A stretch of DNA of 38,561 nucleotides from an uncultured Eubacteriales bacterium (GCA_900314485.1 OMVL01000005.1:1-38561), one strand, 5' to 3'. Positions 22,901 through 31,388 are shown, numbered from the stretch's first letter. A program made the numbers and translations. Notes: generated by a model not told the origin, from the letters alone.

Positions 22901-23242
22901 GTCCTCTGGGCTATGGAGCAGTGGGGGGCAAACGGCCCCCGATTCCTGCCCCTGCGGGTGGGCAGAAGCGGGGCCATCTCCGGGGACAGCCTGGCCACCG
23001 CCGAGCAGTGGGGGAGACTGGAAAAGCGGCTGGACAACCTGCTGCGGGAGATGGGGCATGAGCTGGCCCGGGGCGATATTGACGCCGACCCCTATCTCAA
23101 GGGAGGCGGACACAGCGCCTGTGATTTCTGTGACTATGCCCAGGCCTGCCACTTTGAGGAGGGCAGAGGCAGCGACCGCCGCCGCTGGCTCTACTCCGTC
23201 AAGGGCAAGGCATTTTGGGAGGCAAAGGAGGGAGAGGAATGA
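19931..23242 (+). CDS. addB: ATP-dependent nuclease subunit AddB
   Basis: 1103 residues. AddB is the second nuclease subunit of the AddAB helicase-nuclease, which processes double-strand breaks for RecA and recognises Chi. The N-terminal Walker-like motif is GRAKTGKTT (7-15). The C-terminal nuclease has GFVDRVDGWEKDGRLYLRVVDYKTG. The four cysteines of the iron-sulfur cluster are seen at 747 (SCHFSYFC region) and 1064, 1067, 1073 (CDFCDYAQAC), with spacing like Bacillus AddB. Start ATG 19931 follows AAAAGGAGGTG. Its TGA overlaps the addA ATG by four bases. Confidence 0.96.
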   Translation: MLNLILGRAKTGKTTRIFDLVRREGQHRPQVLLVPEQVSHDAERQLCALCGPAASRCAEVLSFTRLAHRVFTKSGGLAVPQLDAGGRLLLMSQAVAAVSGSLKAYARPSQKAAFLEQLLATGDELKSYCVRPEELIAAAEEQNGEGADRLHDLGLILSTYQALTAQRAQDPRDRLTRLAETLTDCPWFRGKDVYLDSFTDFTPQQRLVLEPMLRQARSVTVSLTCDTLEEGGDPVFLPSRRTALELFALCREHRIDVKYEIFTDRRDGAGEWLTHMEQHLFSDGAACPAAGEGVCLYQADSPYAEVEWTAGEILRLVKEKNWHFRDIAVSARTLDRYEAILESVFRRYQIPLFLGRVEPILEKPILALLTAALDCVGHQYEYEDVFRYLKTGLTGVDWEDVDLLENYVLRWNIRGSRWTREADWTWHPKGYALPWKEEDRALLSRLNALRRDMVRPLQTLGEHKSGTGAELSQALCRFLEDIQLPQRLSSRANDLREQGELQQAEEYRQLWEILLRALEQCNDLLAEQTMELDYFSDLFRLVLSQYSVGSIPVSLDRVNGGEMARLNRCRCKALFLLGVDDEQFPLVSQAPGLLTEEDRRYLTGLGLELAPSAERRLDREQTMAYDIMTRPTQLLILTCPRQIGGSEKRPAILWHRLEGMFPRIPRGQERTENRLLAPLPALELGAERNDQEILEHLSARPGWEDIPRRVEHARTARRGQLSPEGVEALYTHRVALSASKMDKLKSCHFSYFCQYGLKAQPRKRAGFDAPETGTFVHYVLEHVLRSAREEGGVTQLTAQRRQALAGEAVERYIREELGGMEDQTPRFRYLFERMLRSVELIVQNVVEELQSSRFQPISFELGFGRNEDLPPVQIELEDITLSITGFVDRVDGWEKDGRLYLRVVDYKTGIKSFSLTDIWHGLSLQMLLYLFTLKEKGTDYFGKPIEPAGVLYLPARDVLLSGSREMDGDERIKAADKALRRSGLLLRDEEVLWAMEQWGANGPRFLPLRVGRSGAISGDSLATAEQWGRLEKRLDNLLREMGHELARGDIDADPYLKGGGHSACDFCDYAQACHFEEGRGSDRRRWLYSVKGKAFWEAKEGEE

Positions 23243-26200
23243 GCATCCAACTGACCGATCAGCAGCAAGCTGCGGTGGATAACCGGGGCGGAGAGCTGCT
23301 GGTCTCCGCCGCCGCCGGCTCCGGTAAGACCAGAGTGCTGGTGGAGCGTCTGCTGGACCGGGTGGAGCAGGAGGGGCTGGATGTGGATCAGTTCCTCATC
23401 ATCACCTTCACAAAAGCTGCCGCCGCCGAGCTGCGGGGCAAGATCTTGCAGGGCATCCATCAGCGCCTTGCCGAGCATCCGGGGGACAGGCACCTCCGAC
23501 GCCAGTTGGAGCTGGTCTATAAGGCTCAGATCTCCACCATCCATGCCCTGTGTACCGCCCTTCTGAGGGAGTTTGGACACCTGTTGGATCTGGACCCGGA
23601 CTTTCGGGTGGCGGAGGAGGGAGAGGCGGACCTTCTGCGCCGGGAGACTCTGGACCAGGTGATGGAGGGACTTTACGAGACCATCACTCCCGGCGATGGT
23701 TTCTCCCAGCTGGTAGACACCATGTCCGCCGGACGGGATGACCGAAAGCTGAAGGAGATTGTTTTGGACATCCACTACCGGGTGCAGTCTCATCCCCGGC
23801 CGGATCAGTGGCTCCGTCAGCAGAGCGAGGCCTTTGACCTCTCCGGCGTCCGGGACGTGAGTCAGACGGTCTGGGGCAAACAGATCATGGCCCGGGCGAG
23901 GGCGCTGGCACAGTACTGGTATGACCGGATGGTCCAGGCGCTCAATGCCATGATGGCGGACCGGGAGCTGGAGGCCGCCTATGCCCCCAGCTTCTGCGAC
24001 ACGATGGACAGCATTGAGTCCTTTCTGGGCGCTCTGGACCGGGGCTGGGACAGCGCTCAGGCCCTGTGCGAGATTGAGTTCCCCCGCCTGAAAACCAGCC
24101 GAAAGATTCAGGACAAGCGGCTTCAGGAGGAGGTCAAGACCACAAGGGAGCAGTGCAAAAAACGGCTGAAAGGTCTGTCGAACCTGTTTTTTGCCTCCAA
24201 CAAGACGCTTTTGGAGGACACGGAGGCGGTGCGCCCGGCGGTAAACGCCCTGTTCCGACTGGTGGAGACGCTGGACAGGGCCTATGCTGCCGCCAAACGC
24301 CGGCGCAAACTGGCGGACTTCAACGACTTGGAACATCTGACCCTGAAAGCGCTGATGGATGACGAGCATCGGCCCACCCAGCTGGCCCTGCAGCTCCGGG
24401 GACGCTACGCCGAGGTCATGGTGGACGAGTATCAGGACACCAACGCCGTTCAGAACGCCATCTTCGACGCACTGACCGAGGACGGCAAGAACCTCTTTCA
24501 GGTGGGCGACGTCAAACAGTCCATCTACCGCTTCCGTCTGGCTGATCCCACCATCTTTCTAAAGAAGTACCACACCTTCCGCCCGGCGGGGGAGGCGAAG
24601 GAGGGACAGCCCCGGACGGTGGTGCTCAGCCGCAACTTCCGCTCCCGGGCCAGCGTCCTCTCCGGGGTCAACTTTGTCTTTGAGCATATCATGTCTCAGC
24701 AATTCGGCGAGATGGACTATACGGAGGACCAGCGGCTCTATCCCGGCTTCCCCTATCCAGACCACCCGGACGACCGGGTGGAGCTGGACTGCATCGACCT
24801 GGCTGAGCTGGAGCGGGACGAGCACGAGGCCAAGATCCACAAGGATCAGGTGGAGGCGGAATTCGTGGCCAAGCGGGTGGAACAGCTGCTTTTAGAGGGC
24901 TTTCCCGTGACCGACGAGAGCGGAACCCTTCGTCCGGTACACAGCAGTGACATTGCCATCCTCTACCGCTCGCCCAATGCGGTCATGGGCTATCTGACCC
25001 AGGCCCTGGATGCCCGGAATATCCCCTGGCAGACTGAGGGAGCGGATGACTACTTTCACACCACTGAGGTGAGCTGTGTCATCTCCCTTTTGGAGATCAT
25101 CGATAACCCCCGGCAGGACATTCCCCTCCTCTCCGTCCTCCGCTCCCCTCTGTACAGCTTCACCCCCGACCAGCTGGCAAAGCTCCGGGGAGGATGCCGG
25201 GAGGGAGACCTCTACACCTGCCTTGCACAGGCGGCAGAGGGGGGAGATGAGCCCTCTCGAAAGTTTTTGGATGACCTGAAAACCCTCCGGCTCCGGGCGA
25301 CCGACATCAGCAGCCACCGGCTGCTGTGGGAGCTTTACGATCAGACGGGACTCTTAGCCCTCTTCGGCGCCATGGAGGGCGGCCCCCGGCGGAGAGCACA
25401 TCTGCTGGCCTTCTACGACTGGGTGCGGGACTTTGCCGCCTCCGGCAGACAGAGTCTGTTTGACCTGGTACATATGATCCACCGTCTGGAGGAGCAGAAG
25501 GGGAGACTGCCCGCTCTGGGGCAAAAGGGGGGCACGGGCGTCCAAATCATGTCCATCCACCGGTCCAAGGGACTGGAATTTCCGGTGGTCATTCTGGGGG
25601 GACTCAACCGTATCATCAACCGCACTGACGAGCGGGCGCCGGTCCTCTTCCATCCCAAGCTGGGCATCGGCCCCAAAGGGGTGGATCCGGAACTGAGGGT
25701 GGAATATCCCACCCTGGCCCGGAAGGCGGTACAGCTGAAAATCGAGGAGGAGAGCAAGGCGGAGGAGCTGCGGCTTTTGTATGTGGCCATGACGAGGGCC
25801 AGAGAAAAGCTGATTATGACCTTCTCTGTGGAGGATGCGTGGAAGGAGCTTTCCATGCTCCTGCCGGAGTCCGGCCCCAGGCCTGACCCTCAGGCCTTGC
25901 AGGAGAAGGACACCGTTGCCAAATGGCTGCTGCTTCCCGTGCTGGCCCGGACGGACGCCCAGGCCCTTCGTATGGGCGGTACCAGTCCCAAACCCATCTC
26001 CGCAGGAGACTGGGAGATCCGTCTTGTGGCGGGAGATCGGCCGGGAGTGGACACCTCCGACGCTCGGAGTCAAGAGGAGAAGGAGAATCCGGCCCCCCTC
26101 GACACCGGCCTGTTGGACTGGCGCTATCCGTGGCGGCAGCTGGCAGACCTCCCCTCCAAGGTGACAGCCACACAGCTGAAAGGCCGCGCACTGGATGAGG

Positions 26201-26790
26201 AGGCGGCGGAGGAAACCCGCAGGCCTGTCCCTGTGCCTGACTTCCCTCAGCCCCGATTCCGTCAGGAGACGAAAGGACTGACCGCCGCCCAGCGAGGTAC
26301 AGTCCTCCACTCCGTCATGGAGCTGATCGACCTTGACAAGGCAAACACGGTGGAAGGGGTCAAGGGTGAGCTGGAGCGGCTGGTCGCCGGAAACTGGCTG
26401 ACCCGGACCGAGGCGGACAGTGTAAAACCATCCATGGTAGCTGAGTTCTATTCCTCTCCCCTGGGACGACAGGCAATGGCTGCTCTGGACCTCCGCCGGG
26501 AGTTCAAATTCTCCCTCTTCGCCCCGGCACAGGAAATTTACCCGGAAGCGCCGGAGGGGGAGGAGGTCATGCTCCAGGGCGTGGTGGACTGCTGCTTTAC
26601 CGGGCCGGACGGTCTGACTGTCGTGGACTTCAAGACGGATCGGCTGTCTCCCTCGGAAATTGCCGAGCACAGTCAACGCTACCGCACACAGCTCGACAGC
26701 TATACCTGGGCGGTGGAACAGATTTTCGGAACAAAGGTGACCCGCCGGGTGCTGTGGTATTTCCGGCTGGGCAGGGGTTTTGAGATCTAA
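23239..26790 (+). CDS. addA: ATP-dependent helicase/nuclease subunit AddA
   Basis: 1183 residues, a UvrD-family helicase fused to a RecB-type nuclease. Walker A AAAGSGKT holds Lys30. Further helicase motifs are VDEYQDTN (DExx box), QVGDVKQSIYRFR, GTGVQIMSIHRSKGLEFPVV and RLLYVAMTRAREKL. The C-terminal nuclease domain has GTVLHSVMELIDL and VVDFKTDR. Together with AddB it unwinds and trims DNA ends. The ATG at 23239 overlaps the addB stop (ATGA) and has GGAGGGAGAGG just upstream, so translation is coupled; an in-frame start 24 bases earlier lies well inside addB. Confidence 0.96.
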   Translation: MSIQLTDQQQAAVDNRGGELLVSAAAGSGKTRVLVERLLDRVEQEGLDVDQFLIITFTKAAAAELRGKILQGIHQRLAEHPGDRHLRRQLELVYKAQISTIHALCTALLREFGHLLDLDPDFRVAEEGEADLLRRETLDQVMEGLYETITPGDGFSQLVDTMSAGRDDRKLKEIVLDIHYRVQSHPRPDQWLRQQSEAFDLSGVRDVSQTVWGKQIMARARALAQYWYDRMVQALNAMMADRELEAAYAPSFCDTMDSIESFLGALDRGWDSAQALCEIEFPRLKTSRKIQDKRLQEEVKTTREQCKKRLKGLSNLFFASNKTLLEDTEAVRPAVNALFRLVETLDRAYAAAKRRRKLADFNDLEHLTLKALMDDEHRPTQLALQLRGRYAEVMVDEYQDTNAVQNAIFDALTEDGKNLFQVGDVKQSIYRFRLADPTIFLKKYHTFRPAGEAKEGQPRTVVLSRNFRSRASVLSGVNFVFEHIMSQQFGEMDYTEDQRLYPGFPYPDHPDDRVELDCIDLAELERDEHEAKIHKDQVEAEFVAKRVEQLLLEGFPVTDESGTLRPVHSSDIAILYRSPNAVMGYLTQALDARNIPWQTEGADDYFHTTEVSCVISLLEIIDNPRQDIPLLSVLRSPLYSFTPDQLAKLRGGCREGDLYTCLAQAAEGGDEPSRKFLDDLKTLRLRATDISSHRLLWELYDQTGLLALFGAMEGGPRRRAHLLAFYDWVRDFAASGRQSLFDLVHMIHRLEEQKGRLPALGQKGGTGVQIMSIHRSKGLEFPVVILGGLNRIINRTDERAPVLFHPKLGIGPKGVDPELRVEYPTLARKAVQLKIEEESKAEELRLLYVAMTRAREKLIMTFSVEDAWKELSMLLPESGPRPDPQALQEKDTVAKWLLLPVLARTDAQALRMGGTSPKPISAGDWEIRLVAGDRPGVDTSDARSQEEKENPAPLDTGLLDWRYPWRQLADLPSKVTATQLKGRALDEEAAEETRRPVPVPDFPQPRFRQETKGLTAAQRGTVLHSVMELIDLDKANTVEGVKGELERLVAGNWLTRTEADSVKPSMVAEFYSSPLGRQAMAALDLRREFKFSLFAPAQEIYPEAPEGEEVMLQGVVDCCFTGPDGLTVVDFKTDRLSPSEIAEHSQRYRTQLDSYTWAVEQIFGTKVTRRVLWYFRLGRGFEI

Positions 26791-26822
26791 GGAAAAATTT
26801 TCAGAAAATCCCCGAAAAAGAG

Positions 26823-26851
26823 TTGCAATTTCCCGGCGGGTGTGCTATGAT
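26823..26851 (+). promoter_or_regulatory. Promoter of rpmE
   Basis: TTGCAA (26823-26828), 17-base spacer, TATGAT (26846-26851). GTGTGC directly precedes the -10, as in the pheB promoter. The leader is about 60 bases, with no L31 or Zur-type site recognised. Confidence 0.75.
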
Positions 26852-26918
26852 AACTACTGCTTTCTGGGAAAATGCCTTTTCCCGAGTTTAATGTCAGACA
26901 TCGAAAGAGGTGAACATC

Positions 26919-27122
26919 ATGAAGGCAGGAATTCATCCTGATTATCAGCAGACCACCATCCGCTGCGCTTGTGGTGCGGTCTATCCCACCGGCTCCACCA
27001 AGAAGGACATCCGTGTGGAAGTTTGCGCCAAGTGTCACCCCTTTTTCACCGGTAAGCAGAAAATGGTGGACACAGGTGGCCGCGTGAGCCGCTTCAACAA
27101 GAAGTTCGGTCTCGGCAAGTAA
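26919..27122 (+). CDS. rpmE: 50S ribosomal protein L31, zinc-binding form
   Basis: 67 residues starting [19 protein letters not shown]. Cysteines 16 and 18 with CAKC (37-40) make the zinc-binding (C+) form of L31, part of the large subunit near the central protuberance. The conserved [21 protein letters not shown] is present. ATG 26919 has AGAGGTG upstream; a start nine bases earlier is unlikely. Monocistronic, with its own promoter and terminator. Confidence 0.97.
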   Translation: MKAGIHPDYQQTTIRCACGAVYPTGSTKKDIRVEVCAKCHPFFTGKQKMVDTGGRVSRFNKKFGLGK

Positions 27123-27132
27123 GCTGCAAGAT

Positions 27133-27163
27133 AACCCGCATCGGAATACGGTGCGGGTTTTTT
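27133..27163 (+). terminator. Terminator of rpmE
   Basis: Stem AACCCGCA / TGCGGGTT (27133-27140 with 27152-27159) followed by a run of six T, ten bases after the rpmE stop. Confidence 0.92.
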
Positions 27164-27203
27164 GCATAAAATAGAGGAAAACCAGATTTTGGAGGTCTTT
27201 GTT

Positions 27204-27710
27204 ATGTTGAAAAAAGTAGATGTGAATGCCATCAACCCCAACGTCTTTGAGGCTATCGGCAAGCAGTGGATGCTGGTCACGGCGGGAGATAAGGAGAAGT
27301 GCAACACCATGACGGCCAGCTGGGGCGGTCTCGGCATTATGTGGGGCAATCCCGCGGCCACTGCCTATATCCGCCCTCAGCGGTATACCAAGCAGTTCAT
27401 CGACGAGCAGGGCTACTTTACCCTCTCCTTCCTGCCCGAGCAGTACCGCAAGGCCCTGTCCTACTGCGGCAGCCATTCCGGAAAGGACGTGGATAAGTGG
27501 CAGGAGACTGGCCTGACCCCCGCATTTACCGAGGACGGTGTTCCCTATGTGGCCCAGGCCGAGCTGGTGCTGGTGGTGAAAAAGCAGTTCTGCCAGACCA
27601 TGGCTCCGGCGAGCTTCATCGACGAGGAGGCCAAAAAGAAGTGGTATCCCAATGAGGATTACCATGACCTCTATATCGGCCAGATCGTGGAGGCGTATCG
27701 GGCGGAGTGA
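27204..27710 (+). CDS. Flavin reductase-like, FMN-binding split-barrel protein
   Basis: 168 residues. The sequence MLVTAGDKEKCNTMTASWGGLGIMWGNPAATAYIRPQRYT follows the flavin reductase-like split-barrel fold, with the TMTASWG segment near the FMN phosphate. FTLSFLPEQYRKALSYCGSHSGKDVDKW is also typical of the clostridial members. These bind FMN and often act as NAD(P)H:flavin oxidoreductases; partner and substrate are unknown. ATG 27204 has GGAGGTC upstream; the frame is open further back but lacks a ribosome site. No strong promoter seen after the rpmE terminator. Confidence 0.85.
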   Translation: MLKKVDVNAINPNVFEAIGKQWMLVTAGDKEKCNTMTASWGGLGIMWGNPAATAYIRPQRYTKQFIDEQGYFTLSFLPEQYRKALSYCGSHSGKDVDKWQETGLTPAFTEDGVPYVAQAELVLVVKKQFCQTMAPASFIDEEAKKKWYPNEDYHDLYIGQIVEAYRAE

Positions 27711-27761
27711 AGGGCTTGGGACGCTTATAAAATGAGTTGGAGTATCTTTAGGTGACGAAAA

Positions 27762-28580
27762 ATGAGAACAGAGATAAATGTAATTACCGACAATATTCCA
27801 AGTGCAGCACTGGCCGGAGAATGGGGACTATGCCTGCTCATTCATTTTAACGGCAAGAAAATTCTCGTGGATGCCGGAGCGTCCGATCTTTTCTTAAAGA
27901 ATATGGAGCGCCTGGGGGAAAACGCTGAAGACATTGACTATGCTGTGCTGAGTCATGCGCACTATGACCATGCAAATGGGATGCCTGCATTCTTTGAGAA
28001 CAATTCCAAAGCAAAGCTCTACGTGAGAGATTCGACTGCTGCAGATTGCTATGCCAAGAAGTTTGTGTTTAGAAAATACATTGGGATTCCGCAGAAAATG
28101 TTGAAGGATTATGCAGATAGGATTGAGAAAGTATCCGGGAATTATAAGGTTATGGAAGGAGCCTATCTCATCCCGCATAGCACAGCAGGCCTTTCTGTAA
28201 TCGGAAAGCGGGAGATGATGTATAGACGAACATCTGGCGGCTGGAGACCGGATGACTTTTCCCATGAACAGAGTCTGGTTCTTGACACAGATAGAGGGCT
28301 TGTGATTATCAACTCCTGTTCCCATGGCGGAGTAGTGAACATCATAAACGAAGTGAAAGAGTGTTTTCCGGAAAAGATGATTTACGGTTATATTGGCGGA
28401 TTCCATTTATTCAACAAAACCAGAGACGAGATTCTGAGTGTTGCAAATGCGCTTAAGGACACATCACTTGACTATATCTGCACGGGACATTGCACGAAGG
28501 AAAGAGCGTTTGGAATTCTGAAGCAACAGCTTGGAGAGAAGCTGGAGCAGCTACAAGTCGGGCTGCAGATTATCCTATAA
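27762..28580 (+). CDS. MBL-fold metallohydrolase
   Basis: 272 residues. The metal-binding motif SHAHYDHANG places His65, His67, Asp69 and His70; further ligands are probably in IINSCSHGGVVNII and TGHCTKERAF. The order and length resemble the MBL subgroup annotated as 7,8-dihydropterin-6-methyl-4-(beta-D-ribofuranosyl)aminobenzene-5'-phosphate synthase-like, whose real substrates in bacteria are mostly unknown. Codons end in A/T far more often than in the flanking genes, so recent transfer is likely. ATG 27762 has TTAGGTGA six bases upstream. It stands alone between the flavin reductase-like gene and hflX. Confidence 0.85.
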   Translation: MRTEINVITDNIPSAALAGEWGLCLLIHFNGKKILVDAGASDLFLKNMERLGENAEDIDYAVLSHAHYDHANGMPAFFENNSKAKLYVRDSTAADCYAKKFVFRKYIGIPQKMLKDYADRIEKVSGNYKVMEGAYLIPHSTAGLSVIGKREMMYRRTSGGWRPDDFSHEQSLVLDTDRGLVIINSCSHGGVVNIINEVKECFPEKMIYGYIGGFHLFNKTRDEILSVANALKDTSLDYICTGHCTKERAFGILKQQLGEKLEQLQVGLQIIL

Positions 28581-28626
28581 ATCCTGATTTGCAGGATTGC
28601 ACGCCGTGCGCCTGCCCGATGACGGA

Positions 28627-28635
28627 TGCTATAAT
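28627..28635 (+). promoter_or_regulatory. Extended -10 promoter of hflX
   Basis: TGC directly before a perfect TATAAT (28630-28635), with no good -35. This is the extended -10 form. The leader is about 25 bases and contains the AAGGAGGA ribosome site. Confidence 0.6.
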
Positions 28636-28665
28636 TGCCGTCCGCCCACCAAGGAGGAACACCCA

Positions 28666-29976
28666 TTGACAGAATTTGACAGCATCAAAGAGGGCGAGAT
28701 TAACCGCGCCATACTCGTCGGCCTCAACGCCCGCCGCCAGAGCGTGGGGGAGATCGTCACCGAGGCGTCTATGGCGGAGCTAGAGGCTCTGCTGGAGACC
28801 GCCGGCGGCACCTGTCTCGCCACCATGATCCAGAACCGGGAGACCCCCGACCCCGGCAGCTTCATCGGCGAGGGCAAGGCGCAGGAGTTGAAGGAACTGG
28901 TGGGAGAACTGGACGCCGATCTGGTCATCTTCGATAACGCCCTGTCTCCCACCCAGGTGCGGGTACTCACTGAGTTGGTGGGGGTGCAGGTGATGGATCG
29001 GGCGGGGCTGATCCTTGACATCTTCGCCAAGCGTGCCCAGACGAAGGAGGGACGCTTGCAGGTGGAGCTTGCCCAGTACAAGTATATCCTGCCCCGGCTG
29101 ACCGGCATGTGGGGGCATCTGGTGCGCCAGACCGCCGCCGGGGGCAAGTCCCCCATCGGCACCCGTGGCCCCGGCGAGACCCAGCTGGAGAGCGACCGCC
29201 GCCACATCCGCCGCAAAATCCAGAAATTAGAGGAAGACCTGAGAGAGGTTCGCCGGGTCCGTGCCGTCCAGCGGGAGCGGCGGGAGAAGAACGAAGTCCC
29301 GGTGGTGGCCATCGTGGGCTATACCAACGCAGGCAAGTCCACGCTCCTCAATCAGCTCACTGACGCCGGGATCCCCGCCAACAACCGCCTCTTTGACACA
29401 CTGGATACCACCACCCGGACACTGGAAATTTCCGACACCCTGACCGTTCTCCTCTCCGACACCGTCGGCTTTATCCACAAGCTGCCCCACCATCTGGTAG
29501 AGGCGTTCAAGGCCACATTGGAGGAGCTGAGCTATGCAGACCTCCTGCTCCATGTCATTGACGTCTCCCGGGAGGACTGGCAGGATCAGGCGGAGGTGGT
29601 GGACAAGCTGATTCGTGAATTGGGCGCCGAGCAGACCCCCTGCATCCGGGTGTTCAACAAGTGCGACCTCTGTGCCGGGGACATTCTGCCCCACGGGGAG
29701 GACATCGTCTCCATCTCCGCCAAGACCGGCGCAGGGGCGGACGAGCTGTTACAGGCCATTGCGAAACGGTTGGACAACGGCGTGAAGAAGGTCACCCTCC
29801 GTCTGCCCTATGACAGGGGCGGCGTTTTGGATCAGCTCTACCGGGAGGCAAAAGTCGAATCGGTGGAGTACGGCGAGACCATTGAGGTGGTGGCCCACTG
29901 CACCCCCAAGGTGCTGGGACAGGTGCGGCAGTATGTCTGGCCGCCTATGCCTGAGCCAAAGGAGGACTGGGAGTGA
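28666..29976 (+). CDS. hflX: GTPase HflX
   Basis: 436 residues. HflX binds the large ribosomal subunit and splits stalled or heat-damaged 70S ribosomes. The N-terminal domain has the glycine-rich GTRGPGETQLESDRRHIRRKI motif that marks the family. The G domain has GYTNAGKST (from Gly218), DTVGFIHKLPHHLVEAF (switch II) and NKCD. The C-terminal domain ends near KVLGQVRQYVW. I chose TTG 28666 because AAGGAGGA lies seven bases upstream and the protein start fits the family; the earlier in-frame start has no ribosome site. The stop overlaps the yigZ start. Confidence 0.94.
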   Translation: MTEFDSIKEGEINRAILVGLNARRQSVGEIVTEASMAELEALLETAGGTCLATMIQNRETPDPGSFIGEGKAQELKELVGELDADLVIFDNALSPTQVRVLTELVGVQVMDRAGLILDIFAKRAQTKEGRLQVELAQYKYILPRLTGMWGHLVRQTAAGGKSPIGTRGPGETQLESDRRHIRRKIQKLEEDLREVRRVRAVQRERREKNEVPVVAIVGYTNAGKSTLLNQLTDAGIPANNRLFDTLDTTTRTLEISDTLTVLLSDTVGFIHKLPHHLVEAFKATLEELSYADLLLHVIDVSREDWQDQAEVVDKLIRELGAEQTPCIRVFNKCDLCAGDILPHGEDIVSISAKTGAGADELLQAIAKRLDNGVKKVTLRLPYDRGGVLDQLYREAKVESVEYGETIEVVAHCTPKVLGQVRQYVWPPMPEPKEDWE

Positions 29977-30605
29977 TGGAGGAATATTATATTCCCACCT
30001 CTGACAGCGAGACGGAATTTACGGAAAAGCGCTCCCGCTTTATCGGCCATGTGGCGCATGTCACCACGGAGGAAGCGGCGAGAGACTTCATTCAGTCCAT
30101 GAAAAAGCGCTATCACGACGCCCGGCACAACTGCTGGTGCTACCTCATTCGGGAGGAGGGGGTTGTCCGCTACTCCGACGACGGGGAGCCCCAAGGTACG
30201 GCGGGACAGCCCATGCTGAATGTGTTTGTGAAAGAAAACATCACCGATGTGGTCTGCGTCGTCACCCGCTATTTCGGCGGCATTTTGCTGGGAGCGGGAG
30301 GACTGGTGCGGGCCTACACCCGCTCCGCCAAGGACGCTCTGGACGAGGCGGGCATCTCCGCTGTCCGCCGCTGGACAGCCTTTGACGTGCCCTGCTCCTA
30401 CAATCTCTTTGCCAGATTACAGCAGGAGACCGAGGGCATGAGCGGCATTGTCACCGACACGGAGTATGGGGCGGATGTTACATTAAAGGTATTATTGCCG
30501 GAGGAGCGGGCAGAGGACTACATTGCCCGCATCATCGACATCACTGCTGGGACGGTACACCCCGTTCAGACAGGAACGGAGGAAAAGCCGGTTCCGCTTT
30601 CATGA
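29976..30605 (+). CDS. yigZ: YigZ/IMPACT family protein
   Basis: 209 residues. The N-terminal IMPACT (UPF0029) domain has EKRSRFIGHVAHV, RHNCWCYLIREEGVVRYSDDGEPQGTAGQPML, VVTRYFGGILLGAGGLVRAYTRSAKDAL; a smaller C-terminal DUF1949-type domain follows. Its molecular role is not settled; the eukaryotic IMPACT protein acts in translation control. The ATG overlaps the hflX stop by one base (TGATG) with AAAGGAGG about ten bases upstream, so the pair is coupled and a shared link to ribosome stress is plausible, though inferred. Confidence 0.92.
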   Translation: MEEYYIPTSDSETEFTEKRSRFIGHVAHVTTEEAARDFIQSMKKRYHDARHNCWCYLIREEGVVRYSDDGEPQGTAGQPMLNVFVKENITDVVCVVTRYFGGILLGAGGLVRAYTRSAKDALDEAGISAVRRWTAFDVPCSYNLFARLQQETEGMSGIVTDTEYGADVTLKVLLPEERAEDYIARIIDITAGTVHPVQTGTEEKPVPLS

Positions 30606-30614
30606 GGAAGGAAC

Positions 30615-30833
30615 ATGGAACACAAAGGAACAAAGAGAATCGAGACAGAACGGCTGACCCTGCGGCCATTTCGGGTAGAGGACGCCGAAGCCATGTACCA
30701 CAACTGGGCGTCAGATGAAATGGAGATCCTGCTGGATCTGGAGACGAAGAAAACGGTGCGGCTGAAGAAATTGATCCCAGACTGGTGGGGATACAGCCGC
30801 TTTGAGCAGGCGGAAAGGAATGAACGATCATGA
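30615..30833 (+). pseudogene. GNAT acetyltransferase remnant or chimeric short ORF
   Basis: 72 residues. The first 35 or so (RIETERLTLRPFRVEDAEAMYHNWASD) are the standard N-terminus of RimJ/RimL-type GNAT acetyltransferases, whose full length is about 170-180. After NWASD the expected continuation is missing, including the acetyl-CoA-binding part. The remaining 37 residues (EMEILLDLETKKTVRLKKL...) match nothing I recognise. This looks like a deletion that fused the gene start to foreign or out-of-frame sequence. The stop overlaps the next ATG (ATGA), so the remnant may still serve to couple translation of the thioesterase. Confidence 0.7.
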
Positions 30834-31258
30834 AAAGCAAACCCTATCTGCACAGGGCAAAATATTACGAGACGGACCAGATGGCCATTGTCCACCACTC
30901 CAACTATATTCGCTGGTTCGAGGATGCCCGGATCGAGTGGATGGAGCAGGCGGGGATCCCCTATGACGCTGTGGAGAAGCGGGGCATCATTATCCCCGTC
31001 ATCGGCGTCACGGCGGAATATCGTTCCATGACCCATTTTCGGGAGCAGGTCGCCGTATCTGCCAGACTGGAGCAGTATAACAGTGTTCGCTTCACCATCA
31101 GCTATGAGGTGCGAAATGCTGAGACCGGCGAACTGCGCTGCACCGGCACCACCAGCCACTGTTTCCTGGACCGGGATTACAAGCCCATCATCCTGCGCAA
31201 GGTCGCCCCGGACTACGATACGGTCTTTAAAGGGGCGCTACGGGCTGAAAATGAATGA
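30830..31258 (+). CDS. Acyl-CoA thioesterase, hotdog fold (YbgC/FadM type)
   Basis: 142 residues. The N-terminal motif YYETDQMAIVHHSNYIRWFEDARIEWMEQAG is the 4-hydroxybenzoyl-CoA thioesterase signature, with the catalytic Asp in ETDQMAIVHHSNY. VAVSARLEQYNSVRFTISYEV and GTTSHCFLDRDYKPI complete the single hotdog domain. It hydrolyses acyl-CoA esters in the cytoplasm; chain preference unknown. Translation appears coupled to the GNAT remnant through an ATGA overlap. Confidence 0.88.
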   Translation: MKSKPYLHRAKYYETDQMAIVHHSNYIRWFEDARIEWMEQAGIPYDAVEKRGIIIPVIGVTAEYRSMTHFREQVAVSARLEQYNSVRFTISYEVRNAETGELRCTGTTSHCFLDRDYKPIILRKVAPDYDTVFKGALRAENE

Positions 31259-31270
31259 ATATACACGAAT

Positions 31271-31303
31271 ATACATCCTCTGCCTGCCGAACGGAGGATG
31301 TAT
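31271..31303 (+). terminator. Hairpin after the thioesterase
   Basis: Stem ATACATCCTC / GAGGATGTAT (31271-31280 with 31294-31303), ending in TTTG, 12 bases after the stop. The T-run is short. Confidence 0.6.
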
Positions 31304-31388
31304 TTGCTAAAACGGCCCCAAAAATACGGAAGAAAATTATAAGATTATACAAAAATTTGCAGAGATGTCAAAAATAAATGAATAAACC

